Shown: positions 17,112 through 29,937, numbered from the stretch's first letter. The stretch: 64,000 nt of DNA from Ectothiorhodospira sp. BSL-9 (GCF_001632845.1 NZ_CP011994.1:1054001-1118000); one strand, 5' to 3'. Numbers and translations are program-made. The notes: a model not told the origin generated them from the sequence alone.

Positions 17112-18755
17112 TCAGCCGCTTCGGTCATGATACCCGATACGAAAACCACCCCAATGCCGCCCCTTGACGAAAATGGGCACCGAGAGGTCATGCATGATCT
17201 CTCCGGTGTCCCGCTTGTAGGTCTGTAACAGATAGGGCTTCTGGTGGGAGCCACAGCGGGAACCGGTCCGGTCCTTGAAGATCCGCTTGGTGCGGTTGTT
17301 GGCCAGGTCCTTGGCATAATCGCCGGTCAGGGCCTTGGCATAGCGACGGTTATGGGTGGGGAAATAGCCATGATCATCCACGGCCCCCGCATAGGCGATA
17401 AAGCGATGGCGCTCCAGGATGGGCTCCTGAATGGCTGGTAGCACCTTGTCGGTGAAATCGTCGAAGCGGGTCTTGTGCTTCACCGGGTCGGTATCCGGGA
17501 TGGGCTTGTAGTTGCGGTCGAACAGATCCTCCAGGCGAATGCGGCCCGCATCCACGGCCGCCTCGAACGCGCGGCCCACCGCTGCAGCAGCCTGTTCCGC
17601 TTCCTGGCGCACCTGATCGTGCACGCCGCCCAGTCCCACATCGCCCAGAAGCTCGTAGATCAATTCCGCCCGCTCAGCCAGTTGCTCCGCCTGGGAGGAC
17701 AGATGGCTCACATCGTCCTCGGTCTCCCGCAGGTGGCTGCTCACGGTCTGGATGGCCCGGGTCACCTCGTCCAGGTGATTGTGATTCTGCTCAGCACCAC
17801 TGACCACCGTCTGGATACAGTTGTCTGCATTGGCTGAGTGGTTGAGGATGTCGGAGAGATGCTGGTCCACCTTCACGGTGCGGTCGGCGCTGCCCTGTAC
17901 TGACTCTACCAGTTGCTGCATGGTGGAGGCGGCCTGGTGGGTCTCAGTGTTGATCTCCTGGACCATCTGGCCGATCTCACCGGTGGCCTGAGAGGTTCGG
18001 TTGGCCAGGCTGCGCACCTCGTCGGCCACCACCGCAAAACCCCGGCCCTGTTCGCCAGCACGGGCGGCCTCGATGGCCGCGTTCAAGGCCAGCAGATTGG
18101 TCTGCTCGGCAATGCCGCTGATCACCCCGGTGATGCGCTGGATCTCTCCGGCCCGGCCTTCCAGACGGGACATGAGCCGGGAGGCCTGCTCCATGCGTCC
18201 CTTCATCTCCTCCATGTGACTGAGGGCATCCTCGACGCAGGCATGACCGGCGTGACTGGCCTCGTTGGTCAGGCGTGCGCTCTCGGCAGCCTGCTCGGAA
18301 CTCTCCACGGACGTCTGCACCGTGGCTGAGATCTGCCCGGACGCATCGGCGATGCCATTGACGGTGGAAACCTGGGAGTGCACCCGCTGCTTGAGGATGA
18401 CCGAGGCATGGGACACCTCGGCGGCAGAGACGGCGATGCGGGATCCGGTATCGGCCAGGCGGCCCGCCAGCTTGCGTTGCCTGTCCAGGGCCTGGGCGAT
18501 GACCTTGCTGCGCGGATCCTCCGTGACCGTCAGCGGGGCAGGGGAGCGGGAGAGGGTCTGCGCGTAAAGTGTTTCCAGGGCCTGCTCACGGGGTGCCACA
18601 TGCAATCGGTCCATCAACGTGACGGCGCCGCCGGTGGCCAGCATGGACGCCAGGATGGCGGCCCCCGGCCCGGGTCCCATTAGCCAGACGAGGATCAGTG
18701 CGAGCAGCCCGGCCAGAACCACCAGACCGATCATGAGGAGTATGCGTTGTGTCAT
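17112..18755 (-). CDS. Methyl-accepting chemotaxis protein with C-terminal sensory domain
   Basis: The 547-residue protein has two membrane helices at residues 4-25 and 29-46 with almost no periplasmic loop. A helical signalling domain follows, with the hallmark hairpin ([40 protein letters not shown]). After it lies a roughly 140-residue globular C-terminal domain ([20 protein letters not shown] ... [20 protein letters not shown]) of a type also seen in other proteobacterial receptors. Sensing is therefore probably cytoplasmic. No CheR-docking pentapeptide is seen at the C-terminus. It lies 25 nt upstream of the kinase/sigma-54 regulator pair and may share its transcript. Confidence 0.88.
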   Translation of the reverse strand: MTQRILLMIGLVVLAGLLALILVWLMGPGPGAAILASMLATGGAVTLMDRLHVAPREQALETLYAQTLSRSPAPLTVTEDPRSKVIAQALDRQRKLAGRLADTGSRIAVSAAEVSHASVILKQRVHSQVSTVNGIADASGQISATVQTSVESSEQAAESARLTNEASHAGHACVEDALSHMEEMKGRMEQASRLMSRLEGRAGEIQRITGVISGIAEQTNLLALNAAIEAARAGEQGRGFAVVADEVRSLANRTSQATGEIGQMVQEINTETHQAASTMQQLVESVQGSADRTVKVDQHLSDILNHSANADNCIQTVVSGAEQNHNHLDEVTRAIQTVSSHLRETEDDVSHLSSQAEQLAERAELIYELLGDVGLGGVHDQVRQEAEQAAAAVGRAFEAAVDAGRIRLEDLFDRNYKPIPDTDPVKHKTRFDDFTDKVLPAIQEPILERHRFIAYAGAVDDHGYFPTHNRRYAKALTGDYAKDLANNRTKRIFKDRTGSRCGSHQKPYLLQTYKRDTGEIMHDLSVPIFVKGRHWGGFRIGYHDRSG

Positions 18756-18900
18756 GGCGAGATCCGTGATGAGAAGAACACGGGGCGCCTGCCCGGCGCC
18801 TCCCTGCGAGTATAAGTATCGGCCAATACCGTCAGGCCTGTAGGGTTTGACTCATCTCAATCTAACGCAGACCACGACACCCGCAAAGCACGCTCGTCGG

Positions 18901-20364
18901 CTAGATGCCCAGTTCGTCCCAGATCTCGTCGACGCGTCGTTTCACCTCGTCACTCATGACGATGGGCGTACCCCATTCCCTTTGGGTCTCTCCAGGCCAT
19001 TTGTTGGTGGCATCGAAACCCATCTTGGAGCCCAGCCCGGACACGGGCGATGCAAAATCCAGATAATCAATAGGGGTATTATCGATGGTGACCGTATCAC
19101 GACCCGGATCCATGCGGGTGGTCATGGCCCAGATCACATCCTTCCAGTCCCGCGCGTTCACGTCATCATCGACGATGATCACAAATTTTGTATACATGAA
19201 CTGACGCAGGAAGGACCATACCCCGAGCATCACCCGCTTGGCATGGCCGGCATACTGCTTGCGGATACTCACCACCGCCAGGCGGTAGGAACAGCCCTCG
19301 GGGGGCAGATAGAAGTCCACAATCTCCGGGAACTGCTTGCGCAGGATGGGCACGAAGACTTCGTTGAGAGCCACACCCAGGATCGCCGGCTCGTCCGGTG
19401 GCCGGCCCGTATAAGTGCTGTGGTAAATGGGGTCGGGCCGGTGGGTGATGCGTTCCACGGTGAACACCGGGAAGCTGTCCACTTCGTTGTAGTACCCGGT
19501 ATGGTCACCAAAGGGCCCCTCGGGTGCCATGTCGTCCGGGTGGATCACACCTTCGAGGATGATCTCGGCCGTGGCCGGCACCTGCAGATCATTCCCCAGG
19601 CAGCGGGTAAGTTCCGTGCGCGAACCTCGCAGCAGCCCCGCAAAGGCGTGCTCGGAGAGGGTGTCGGGCACCGGGGTGACGGCCCCCAGGATGGTGGCCG
19701 GATCGGCCCCCAGCACCACCGAGACCGGGAAGGGCTCGCCGGGATGTGCCTGTTGCCATTCCCGAAAATCCAGCGCGCCGCCCCGATGGGAGAGCCAGCG
19801 CATGATCACCCGGTTGCGACCGATCACCTGCTGGCGATAGATTCCCATGTTCTGACGCTCCTTGTGGGGGCCACGCGTGACCACCAGGCCCCAGGTGATC
19901 AACGGTCCGGCATCACCCGGCCAGCAGACCTGTACGGGTAATTCCCCCAGATCCACTTCATCACCCTTTTTGACCACGGTCTGACACACCCCATGGCGCA
20001 CCTTCTTGGGTGCCATGTCCAGCACCTTCTTGAACACGGGCAGGGTACTCCAGGCCTCCTTGAGACCCTTGGGCGGATCCGGTTCCTTGAGGAACGCCAG
20101 CAGCTTGCCCACCTCGCGCAGGGCTTCCACGGAGTCCTCCCCCATGCCCAGGGCCACCCGGCGGGGGGTGCCAAACAGGTTCCCCAGCACCGGCATGCGG
20201 TGTCCGGTGGGGTTTTCGAAGAGCAGGGCAGGGCCCTCGGCCCGCAGGGTGCGATCGCAGATCTCGGTCATCTCCAGGCGCGGATCAACCGGCGCCTGAA
20301 TGCGTTTCAGTTCGCCCCTGGCCTCCAGGCCCTGAATGAATTCGCGAAGGTCTCGATATTTCAT
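18901..20364 (-). CDS. ubiD: 4-hydroxy-3-polyprenylbenzoate decarboxylase
   Basis: This prenylated-FMN-dependent decarboxylase acts in ubiquinone synthesis. It has 487 residues from ATG 20364 ([20 protein letters not shown]). The longer open frame upstream overlaps xthA and is not used. The family motif [13 protein letters not shown] and the C-terminal [11 protein letters not shown] are intact. It follows xthA by 11 nt in the same direction. The flavin prenyltransferase gene ubiX is not in the window. Confidence 0.96.
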   Translation of the reverse strand: MKYRDLREFIQGLEARGELKRIQAPVDPRLEMTEICDRTLRAEGPALLFENPTGHRMPVLGNLFGTPRRVALGMGEDSVEALREVGKLLAFLKEPDPPKGLKEAWSTLPVFKKVLDMAPKKVRHGVCQTVVKKGDEVDLGELPVQVCWPGDAGPLITWGLVVTRGPHKERQNMGIYRQQVIGRNRVIMRWLSHRGGALDFREWQQAHPGEPFPVSVVLGADPATILGAVTPVPDTLSEHAFAGLLRGSRTELTRCLGNDLQVPATAEIILEGVIHPDDMAPEGPFGDHTGYYNEVDSFPVFTVERITHRPDPIYHSTYTGRPPDEPAILGVALNEVFVPILRKQFPEIVDFYLPPEGCSYRLAVVSIRKQYAGHAKRVMLGVWSFLRQFMYTKFVIIVDDDVNARDWKDVIWAMTTRMDPGRDTVTIDNTPIDYLDFASPVSGLGSKMGFDATNKWPGETQREWGTPIVMSDEVKRRVDEIWDELGI

Positions 20365-20375
20365 GATCGTCCGGT

Positions 20376-21143
20376 CTAAAGGTGGAAATCGGCGACGACA
20401 GGGGCGTGATCGGAGGGGCGCTCCAGCTTTCTCGGCGCCGTGTCGATCATGCTGGCGGTGCATTGCCCGGCCAGTGTGGTTGTGGCCAGGATCAGATCGA
20501 TGCGCAGCCCCTGGTTGCGACGAAAGCGGGCGGCCCGGTAGTCCCACCAGCTGTAACTGGGATCCGGTTGCTCGAATTGCCGGAATACATCCACGAAGCC
20601 CATATCCAGGATGGCCTTGAGGGCCTCACGCTCCGGGGTGGAGCACAGGATGCGCTCGTGCCAGGCCTCGGGGTCGTACACATCCCGATCCTCCGGGGCG
20701 ATGTTGAAATCACCCAGCACCACCACATGCTCATGGCGCTCCTGCTCGGCACGCAGAAATGCCGTCACCCGGTGCAGCCATTCCAGCTTATAGGCGTACT
20801 TGTCCGAACCCACCTCGGAGCCGTTGACCACATAGAGGTTGACCACCCGGACACCACCCACGGTGGCGGCCATGATGCGGCGATCCGCGCTCTCCACACC
20901 GGGCGGGTCGGTGACCGGATCCAGGGCCTGGGTCTTTGAGAGCAGGGCCACCCCGTTATAGGTCTTCTGGCCCGCAAAAACGGCCTGATAGCCCGCCTCC
21001 GTCAGGGCTTCAACGGGGAAGGCCTCGTCGATGAGCTTGGTTTCCTGCAGGGCCAGCACGTCCGGACGCTGCTGCTCAAGCCAGTCCAGGACGTGAGGCA
21101 GACGCACCTTCAGGGAATTGACGTTCCAGGTGGCAATCCTCAT
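20376..21143 (-). CDS. xthA: Exodeoxyribonuclease III (AP endonuclease)
   Basis: The 255-residue protein has the exonuclease-endonuclease-phosphatase fold and begins [20 protein letters not shown]. Catalytic motifs are present: QETK (metal-binding Glu), [12 protein letters not shown] (Asp and Asn), and [10 protein letters not shown] (Asp-His). It cleaves at abasic sites and removes 3' blocks in base-excision repair. The start overlaps the prlC stop by 4 nt (ATGA). The longer open frame upstream, which runs over prlC, is rejected. Confidence 0.96.
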   Translation of the reverse strand: MRIATWNVNSLKVRLPHVLDWLEQQRPDVLALQETKLIDEAFPVEALTEAGYQAVFAGQKTYNGVALLSKTQALDPVTDPPGVESADRRIMAATVGGVRVVNLYVVNGSEVGSDKYAYKLEWLHRVTAFLRAEQERHEHVVVLGDFNIAPEDRDVYDPEAWHERILCSTPEREALKAILDMGFVDVFRQFEQPDPSYSWWDYRAARFRRNQGLRIDLILATTTLAGQCTASMIDTAPRKLERPSDHAPVVADFHL

Positions 21144-23182
21144 GCCGCGGCCAGCCCCGAATGACGCAGCAGGGCCTCGATGTCCGGCTCCCGGCCCCGG
21201 AAGGCCTTGAAGAGTTCCAGGGCAGGGCGGGACCCCCCCTGCTCGAGGATCTCGGTGAGAAAGGCATGGCCCACGCCGGGGCTGAACAAGCCTTCCTCCT
21301 CGAAGCGGGCAAAGGCATCGGCAGAGAGCACCTCGGCCCATTTGTAGCTGTAATAACCCGCCGCGTAACCCCCGGCGAAGATATGCGAGAACCCATGCTG
21401 GAATCGGTTGAAGGCGGGTGGCTTCATCACCGCCACCTGATCACGGACTTCGTCGAGGATCTCCTGGACGCGGCCACCCCGATCCGGATCGTATTCCGCG
21501 TGCAGGCGCATGTCGAACAGGGAGAACTCCAGCTGCCGGACCATCTGCATGGCGGCCTGGAAATGCCGGGTGGCCAGGAGCTTGTCGAACAGTTCCTGGG
21601 GCAGTGGCTCGCCGGTCTCGTGATGGGCGGCGAACATGTCCAGGGCCTCGCGCTCCCAGCACCAGTTCTCCATGAACTGACTGGGCAGTTCCACGGCATC
21701 CCATTCCACGCCGTTGATCCCGGCCACATCCGCGCAGTCCACGCGGGTGAGCATGTGATGCAGGCCATGACCGAATTCATGGAAGAGGGTGAGCACTTCA
21801 TCATGGGTGAACAGCGCCGGCTTGCCGCCCACGGGGGGCGTGGAGTTGCAGGTCATGTAAGCCACCGGCAGCTGCAGGTCATCGCCGTCCCGCAGACGAT
21901 TCAGGCACTCATCCATCCAGGCGCCGCCGCGCTTGTGGCTGCGGGCATACAGGTCCAGGTAGAAGCGCGCCCGAGGGGTGCCATCGGGGTCCTGGATCTC
22001 GTAGAAGCATACGTCCTCATGCCACACCGGGACACCGTTCTCCTGCCGGATGCGCACCTGATACAGCCGCTCCACCAGGTCAAACAGCCCCTGCAGCACG
22101 CGGTCCACCGGGAAATAAGGCTTGAGATCCTCCTGGGAGAGGTTATAAGCGTGCTGGCGCAGCTTTTCCGAGGCATAGGCCAGGTCCCAGGCCTGCAGAT
22201 CCTCCAGCGACAGGTGCTCCCGGGCGAACGTGCGCAGATCGTCCAGTTCCCGGACAGCAGCGGGACGGGCACGCTGGGCCAGATCATTGAGGAAGCCCAC
22301 CACCTGCTGCGGGGATTCGGCCATCTTGGTGGCCAGGGAGAGCTGGGCGTAGTTGTCGTACCCCAGCAGTCGGGCCTGCTCATCACGCAGGGCCAGGATG
22401 CGTTCCATCACCTGGGAGTTGTCGAACTTGCGGTCATGGGGCCCTTCGTCGGAGGCGCGTGTGACATAGGCGCTGTACACCTCGCGACGCAGTTCCCGGT
22501 CGTCGGCAAAGGTCATGATGGCGTAATAGGAGGGAAACTCCAGGGTGATCAGGCAGCCCTCCAGGGAGCGCTGCTGTGCGTTCTGCCGCAACATGTCCAG
22601 GGCCGACTCAGGCAGGCCCTTCAGGGAATCCTCCTCGGGCACGTGACGTTGCCAGGACTGGGTAGCATCAAGCACATTCTCCTCAAACCGGGAGGTGAGC
22701 TGGGAGAGTTCCTGAGCGATCTCCTTGTAGCGGACCTTCTGTTCGTCCCGCAGGTCCACGCCGCTGAGATGGAAATCCCGCAGGGCGTTGGTGATCACCC
22801 GCTGCTGCGTGGGGGAGAGGTCGGTAAAGCCCGGGCCATCGGCAATGCTCTGGTAGGCCTGAAACAGCCGGATGTTCTGGCCCATCTCGGTGGCATAGTC
22901 GGAGAGCTTGGGCAGGCAGGCATTGTAAGCCTGACGAAGCGACTCGGAATTAACCACGGAATTCATGTGGCGCACCGGGGACCAGATTCGGTTGAGCCGG
23001 TCTTCCAGCAGGGAGAGGGGATGGATGAGATTGTCCCAGGTGAACGGCCCGGGCTGATCCAGCAGGGCGTTCATGGCGTCGCGGTTTTCCGCCAGCACCT
23101 GGTCCAACGCCGGCTCCACGTGTTCCGGCAGGATCTCGGGAAACGGGGGCAACCCGCTCATCTGCAAAAGGGGATTATTCAT
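21140..23182 (-). CDS. prlC: Oligopeptidase A (M3 metallopeptidase)
   Basis: This cytoplasmic zinc peptidase degrades signal-peptide fragments and other oligopeptides. It has 680 residues from ATG 23182 (MNNPLLQMSGLPPFPEI), the start that matches E. coli PrlC. A GTG five codons upstream (23197) is also open. The zinc motif is HEFGH in LFHEFGHGLHHMLTR. It heads a prlC-xthA-ubiD run with short overlaps or gaps. Confidence 0.95.
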   Translation of the reverse strand: MNNPLLQMSGLPPFPEILPEHVEPALDQVLAENRDAMNALLDQPGPFTWDNLIHPLSLLEDRLNRIWSPVRHMNSVVNSESLRQAYNACLPKLSDYATEMGQNIRLFQAYQSIADGPGFTDLSPTQQRVITNALRDFHLSGVDLRDEQKVRYKEIAQELSQLTSRFEENVLDATQSWQRHVPEEDSLKGLPESALDMLRQNAQQRSLEGCLITLEFPSYYAIMTFADDRELRREVYSAYVTRASDEGPHDRKFDNSQVMERILALRDEQARLLGYDNYAQLSLATKMAESPQQVVGFLNDLAQRARPAAVRELDDLRTFAREHLSLEDLQAWDLAYASEKLRQHAYNLSQEDLKPYFPVDRVLQGLFDLVERLYQVRIRQENGVPVWHEDVCFYEIQDPDGTPRARFYLDLYARSHKRGGAWMDECLNRLRDGDDLQLPVAYMTCNSTPPVGGKPALFTHDEVLTLFHEFGHGLHHMLTRVDCADVAGINGVEWDAVELPSQFMENWCWEREALDMFAAHHETGEPLPQELFDKLLATRHFQAAMQMVRQLEFSLFDMRLHAEYDPDRGGRVQEILDEVRDQVAVMKPPAFNRFQHGFSHIFAGGYAAGYYSYKWAEVLSADAFARFEEEGLFSPGVGHAFLTEILEQGGSRPALELFKAFRGREPDIEALLRHSGLAAA

Positions 23183-23277
23183 GAGGGCTCGGATCACGAT
23201 AAGGTCAGGGTATTAATGTAACACGCGAAATCCCTTCTGAGCGTACTCGCCGAGTGATCCCGCAGGCGTGCCGGAGA

Positions 23278-24216
23278 TCAGGTTTTGCCATGGACGGTGA
23301 GGAGCCTTCCGGTCGTTCGGTCAGCCCGCGAGGAAGAGCCAGGCAAGGCCCCCACCGATAGCAGGAAGCCCAGACCACTCAGACGAGCCATCCAGCGATA
23401 CCGGGTCACCAGTTGATCCTCGGGGAGGGCGGAGAGAATATACGGGCGACGACGGTCGGGACCACGGCTCATGAGATGCGTGGCGGGGGCCATGGCGCGC
23501 TCCGCGCGCTGCATCAACGCCTGATCGGTGGCGGCCTGCCGGGCGGCCTCCCATTCGTCCAGGCAGATCTCGCCATCACCATTGGCATCGAAGCGGGCAA
23601 GGGTGGCCGGATCCTTTTTCCATTCCCTCAGGATCTGCGCCACCTCCGTACTCAAGGTGGTTTCATCGCCGGTGACGTGACTGCGGAAATAACCGATGGC
23701 ATAGAGGTCATCCTCAAGATGCAGGCGGTTTTCGATATAGCGATAACGCCCCGCCCCCAGGAAGGTCCCGCCGCCCCCCGGGCCCACCAGCGGCCGGCGC
23801 GAATCCCCGTGCCAACGGTCCTGATGCACGTGGACCACCTGAGCGCCCTCCGGGTCCACCACGCATTGGCCGGTATCATCCACCAGGTAGAACAGATCCG
23901 TGCTGGTTCCCTGATCCACGCAGGTCCAGCGCTGGCGCGATCGACGCCCGGAGCCGCTACGGTCGCGTCGATCAATCCGATAGGAGTACCAGGCGCAGTG
24001 GGTGCCGGTGAGGGGGGCAATGATGGGGGGGCCTTCCATGAGGCGGGCCTGGCCGATCAGTTCAACATAGCCCTGAGCGGCCGAGCGGACCCGCGAGGTG
24101 GGCGTATCGGCAATCAGGCGCTTGCGGGTGGCCCCGCGGATGAAGCCGAACAGCGAGAGGCAAAGAAGGGCGCCCAGCAGGCCTGCCAGGAGCCAGAATT
24201 CACCTGGATCCAGCAC
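23278..24216 (-). CDS. GIDE-domain membrane protein with an EF-hand insertion
   Basis: The 312-residue protein has an N-terminal membrane helix (about 5-27), a GIDE-like region (about 40-190: GYVELIGQARLMEGPPIIAPLTGTHCAWYSYRI) and a C-terminal hydrophobic stretch (about 277-292). Around residues 211-223 it has a canonical calcium-binding EF-hand loop, DANGDGEICLDEWE. No RING finger is present, so it is not a ubiquitin ligase. It lies 18 nt downstream of lemA, a pairing seen in many bacteria. The function is unknown; calcium-responsive membrane quality control would be speculation. Confidence 0.75.
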   Translation of the reverse strand: MLDPGEFWLLAGLLGALLCLSLFGFIRGATRKRLIADTPTSRVRSAAQGYVELIGQARLMEGPPIIAPLTGTHCAWYSYRIDRRDRSGSGRRSRQRWTCVDQGTSTDLFYLVDDTGQCVVDPEGAQVVHVHQDRWHGDSRRPLVGPGGGGTFLGAGRYRYIENRLHLEDDLYAIGYFRSHVTGDETTLSTEVAQILREWKKDPATLARFDANGDGEICLDEWEAARQAATDQALMQRAERAMAPATHLMSRGPDRRRPYILSALPEDQLVTRYRWMARLSGLGFLLSVGALPGSSSRADRTTGRLLTVHGKT

Positions 24217-24234
24217 GGGCAGAACGACCCTTGA

Positions 24235-24807
24235 TCAATTGAACAGGGCCCGCACGTCCACATCCTGGGTCTCGCGGCGGGAGAATTCCAGGAGATCGAA
24301 GGGACCGAAGCGGAACAGATGGGCAATCACAAGATCGGGGAATTGCTCGATGCGCACGTTGTTGCGATTGACGCTTTCGTTGTAATACTCGCGCCGGTCG
24401 GCGATGGCGTTTTCCAGGCCGCTGATACGGGTCTGCAGGTGGCGATAGCTCTCATCGGCCTTGAGATCCGGATAAGCCTCGGCCACGGCAAATAGATTGC
24501 CCAGACCAATGCGCAGGCCATCCTCGGCCTCGCCCAGGGATTTGACATCGCCTCGTTGCTGCGCGGCATTCACCGCTGACCGGGCCCGCATGACCCGCTC
24601 CAGGGTTTCCTTCTCGTAGGCCATGTACTGGCGGCAGACCTCCACCAGCTTGGGCAACTCATCATAGCGCTGTTTGAGCAGCACCTCGATGTTGGACCAG
24701 GACTTGGAAACCGCGTGCTTGAGGTTCACCAGGTTGTTGTAGATGAGCACCGAATACAGGGCAATCAGGAAAAAGATGCCCAGCATGACATAACCGCCGA
24801 TATCCAT
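24235..24807 (-). CDS. lemA: LemA family protein
   Basis: The 190-residue protein has one N-terminal membrane helix (MDIGGYVMLGIFFLIALYSV) and a cytoplasmic helical bundle with the family stretch YNNLVNLKHAVSKSWSNIEV. The frame is open to 24849, but ATG 24807 begins at the membrane helix and is preceded by GAGGT. It is followed by the GIDE-domain gene, the usual partner. The biochemical role of LemA is not established. Confidence 0.92.
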   Translation of the reverse strand: MDIGGYVMLGIFFLIALYSVLIYNNLVNLKHAVSKSWSNIEVLLKQRYDELPKLVEVCRQYMAYEKETLERVMRARSAVNAAQQRGDVKSLGEAEDGLRIGLGNLFAVAEAYPDLKADESYRHLQTRISGLENAIADRREYYNESVNRNNVRIEQFPDLVIAHLFRFGPFDLLEFSRRETQDVDVRALFN

Positions 24808-24833
24808 GACATTGACCTCTGTCGGATAGTGAA

Positions 24834-24864
24834 ACCGCCTGGGGACCATTGTGCCCCAGGCGGT
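24834..24864 (-). terminator. Hairpin downstream of gyrB
   Basis: A perfect 11-bp stem (ACCGCCTGGGG / CCCCAGGCGGT) encloses a 9-nt loop between gyrB and lemA. Read on the minus strand it is followed by TTTC. It is the likely gyrB terminator, although the T-run is short and the hairpin lies 73 nt past the stop. Confidence 0.6.
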
Positions 24865-24936
24865 CGCGGAATGTCGCCCAGCGGATCGGCTGTTTTCGAC
24901 CCATGATCGCCTGGATCAGGGTCGGGCAGGGAGAAA

Positions 24937-27466
<2,530 letters not shown>

Positions 27467-27473
27467 GCTTCGG

Positions 27474-28559
27474 TCAGTTCCAGTCGGGCCTGAGCTTCCC
27501 ATGTTCCACGTGGAACATCTTGTGGCTCGACCAGTGGCCCACACCCTGCACCTGAGCCTCCTCGATGGCGCTGACAAACACCTGACATTCCAGTCCACGG
27601 AGAAATTCCAGGGCGGCCTCCCGCCGATTCGCATCCAGCTCCGAGGGCAGATCGTCCACCAGGACCACAGCGGACCGCCCCGTCGCTTGCCGATGGGCAG
27701 CCACTTGAGTGAGCCTCAACAAGAGCACCGCCGTCTTTTGCTGCCCCCGGGATGCCTCCATGGCCAGCGACACCCCGTCCCGCTTCAGGACCAGTTCTGC
27801 ACGATGCGGGCCCATCAGGGTGTACCCCAGTTCCCGCTCTCGATGCCGCCCAGACGCCAGGGCTTCGCCGAGATTCACGCCATCCTTCCAGCCACGGCGA
27901 TACTCCCAGGTCATCCCATCCACGTCCGGCAACTGTCCACGCAGCCCCACCAGGATCTCCCACAGTCGTTCCAGGTAGCGGCGCCGATAGCGATCCAGCG
28001 CTTCTCCCCGCTCTCCCAGTTCCCGCTCCCATCCCGTCAGCACGTTGTCCGGGAAGCCTCGCCTCAGCGCCTCGTTACGCTGATTCAATGCGCGGCGATA
28101 GCCCTGCAGGATCGTCATGTACTCGGGTGCCTCGTGGAACAGGCCCCAGTCCAGAAAGGACCTGCGCTCCGCTGGCGACCCCGCCAGCAATTCGTGGCTG
28201 TCTGGGTGAATCACCTGTACCGGCAGCACCCGGGCCAGTTCCGATTGGGAGCGCACAGTGCGCCCGGCCAGACGACCACGCGTCCCCGAGGCACCCTTGC
28301 GAATACCCACGCGGATCTTTTCCGACTGGAGGTGGGTCACCTGACCGGTGACCATGAGTTCGCGGCTGCCCCGGTGGACAACATGCTCGATGCGCGGCGT
28401 TCGAAAGGATCGCCCCGTGGCGAGCATATGAATCCCTTCCAGCAGACTGGTCTTGCCGGAGGCGTTGGGGCCAATGATGAGATTCAGGCCCGGTACGGGA
28501 TCGAGCCGGGCCCTTTCAAAGATGCGAAGGTTGAAGACTTCGAGCCGGGAGAGACTCAT
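27474..28559 (-). CDS. recF: DNA replication and repair protein RecF
   Basis: This is a 361-residue SMC-like ATPase. Walker A is GPNASGKTSLLEGIH, the signature region is EASRGQQKTAVLLLRL, and Walker B is VVLVDDLPSELD. With RecO and RecR it loads RecA at gaps. ATG 28559 is two bases after the dnaN stop; an in-frame TTG at 28565 is a less likely start. The 3' end carries the second parS site, which encodes the unusual C-terminal peptide MFHVEHG. Confidence 0.96.
   Translation of the reverse strand: MSLSRLEVFNLRIFERARLDPVPGLNLIIGPNASGKTSLLEGIHMLATGRSFRTPRIEHVVHRGSRELMVTGQVTHLQSEKIRVGIRKGASGTRGRLAGRTVRSQSELARVLPVQVIHPDSHELLAGSPAERRSFLDWGLFHEAPEYMTILQGYRRALNQRNEALRRGFPDNVLTGWERELGERGEALDRYRRRYLERLWEILVGLRGQLPDVDGMTWEYRRGWKDGVNLGEALASGRHRERELGYTLMGPHRAELVLKRDGVSLAMEASRGQQKTAVLLLRLTQVAAHRQATGRSAVVLVDDLPSELDANRREAALEFLRGLECQVFVSAIEEAQVQGVGHWSSHKMFHVEHGKLRPDWN
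27501..27518. promoter_or_regulatory. parS: parS centromere site 2 (inside recF 3' end)
   Basis: A second perfect TGTTCCACGTGGAACA core lies at 27502-27517, within the last codons of recF. Its centre is 55 bp from that of site 1. Two identical 16-mers so close, one of them inside coding sequence, indicate selection for ParB binding. Confidence 0.9.
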
Positions 28560-28561
28560 CC

Positions 28562-29662
28562 TCAAAGGCGGATAGGCATGACCACGTAAATAGCCCTGGG
28601 CATCACCTGGTCGCGAATGACGATGGAGGCCCCGGACATGCGGAACTTGATCTCCATGATCTCGCCCTCCAGATGATTCACCACATCCAGCAGGTACGTG
28701 CTGTTGAAGCCGATCTCCATGGCAGGACCGGCGTATTCCACCTCCAGCTCTTCTTCCGCCTCTTCCTGCTCAGGATTGTGTGACTGCAGCTTGAGGAGGT
28801 TTTCTCCCAATTCCATGCGTACCCCGCGCACCTTCTCGTTGGAGAGGATGGCCGTGCGTCCCAATGCCTGTTTGAGCAGTTCCCGGTCCACCTTGAGCAC
28901 ATGCCCGTCGTCCTCAGGCACCACCCGTTTGTAATCCGGAAACCGCCCATCGATCAGCTTGGAGGTGAACTGCAGACCGGCAAAGACGGCCCGCAGATGA
29001 CTGGCCCCCAGCTCCAGACGCACCTTGTCATCCACCCGCTCAAGCAAGCGGCTCAATTCCATCACCCCCTTACGGGGCAGGATCAACTGCTGACTTTCCT
29101 GGGTTTCAACGATGGACTCGATCGCACACAAGGACAGTCGATGCCCGTCGGTGGCCACCGTGCGAACCGTACCCGGCTCCACCTCGAACATCAGTCCATT
29201 GAGGTAATACCGCACATCCTGCACCGCCATGGCAAAGGAGGTGCGCTCCATGAGATCCAGCAATTCACGCTGCGTGACTTCCAGCGACAGATTGGCGCGC
29301 ATCTCTTCCAGGGAGGGATAGTCATCGGCGGGCAGCGTGCTCAAGGTGAAACGAGAGCGCCCGGAACTCACCAGCAACCGGTCTCCCTCGTGATGCAACC
29401 CGACGGTTGCCCCCTCCGGCAATGCCTTGCAGATATCGAGCAGCTTTCGTGCGGGCACGGTCACCACACCCGGGCTGGCCACCGAATGCTCCATGTCGGC
29501 CACCCATTCCACTTCCAGGTCGGTGGCTACCAGTTCCAGTCGGGAGGTCTCCGCCCGGATAAGCACGTTGCTCAGTATTGGCATGGTCTGCCGTTTTTCC
29601 ACGGCGCCGACGACTTGCTGTAGCGGTTTGAGCAGGCGTTCGCGCTCTATGCTGAATTTCAT
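28562..29662 (-). CDS. dnaN: DNA polymerase III beta subunit (sliding clamp)
   Basis: The 366-residue protein has the normal length for the three-domain clamp that forms a dimeric ring around DNA. It begins MKFSIERERLLKPLQQVVGA and ends with the conserved MPRAIYVVMPIRL. It lies between dnaA and recF. A 275-bp AT-rich gap with DnaA boxes separates it from dnaA. Confidence 0.98.
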   Translation of the reverse strand: MKFSIERERLLKPLQQVVGAVEKRQTMPILSNVLIRAETSRLELVATDLEVEWVADMEHSVASPGVVTVPARKLLDICKALPEGATVGLHHEGDRLLVSSGRSRFTLSTLPADDYPSLEEMRANLSLEVTQRELLDLMERTSFAMAVQDVRYYLNGLMFEVEPGTVRTVATDGHRLSLCAIESIVETQESQQLILPRKGVMELSRLLERVDDKVRLELGASHLRAVFAGLQFTSKLIDGRFPDYKRVVPEDDGHVLKVDRELLKQALGRTAILSNEKVRGVRMELGENLLKLQSHNPEQEEAEEELEVEYAGPAMEIGFNSTYLLDVVNHLEGEIMEIKFRMSGASIVIRDQVMPRAIYVVMPIRL

Positions 29663-29937
29663 CAGGGAGACCCTTTAATAATGATCTTTTTAAAGACTTA
29701 CTTTAGTAATGATAATTAGCAACCGGCATTGGCCTGGATAACGCTCGGGTTAACCATATTTTTCATGAACTTGCACGACCTCGGGACTGTGCGCAGCCGC
29801 TCGGATAAGCCACGCACAAACTGTTGAGGGAATGTGGATAACTCCGGAAGCCGGTTTTGTCCCGTGCTGCCCCACAGGTTATCAACAGTCCTGCCCACCG
29901 CCCACACCGGATCACCTGTCTCCAGCCCGGTTCCAGG
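29663..29937. other. dnaA-dnaN intergenic region, candidate part of oriC
   Basis: This 275-bp gap contains an AT-rich stretch (about 29675-29725) next to dnaN, a perfect DnaA box at 29833-29841 (minus strand) and a one-mismatch box TTATCAACA at 29879-29887. Several weaker GGATAA-type matches lie between them. An unwinding-prone element beside DnaA boxes next to dnaA is the standard layout of an origin. Which of the two dnaA-flanking gaps is the active origin cannot be decided from sequence alone. The region also carries the dnaN promoter. Confidence 0.6.
29833..29841 (-). promoter_or_regulatory. Perfect DnaA box in the dnaA-dnaN gap
   Basis: TGTGGATAA on the plus strand is the complement of the consensus TTATCCACA. 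Confidence 0.8.

Noticed and set aside
21161-23221. 686-codon plus-strand frame antisense to prlC
   Set aside because: PrlC on the minus strand has full-length homology features and HEFGH; the antisense product is low-complexity His/Gln-rich.
29716-29907. 63-codon minus-strand frame between dnaA and dnaN
   Set aside because: It lies over DnaA boxes and AT-rich DNA, has no ribosome site and no family match; origin function is the better explanation.
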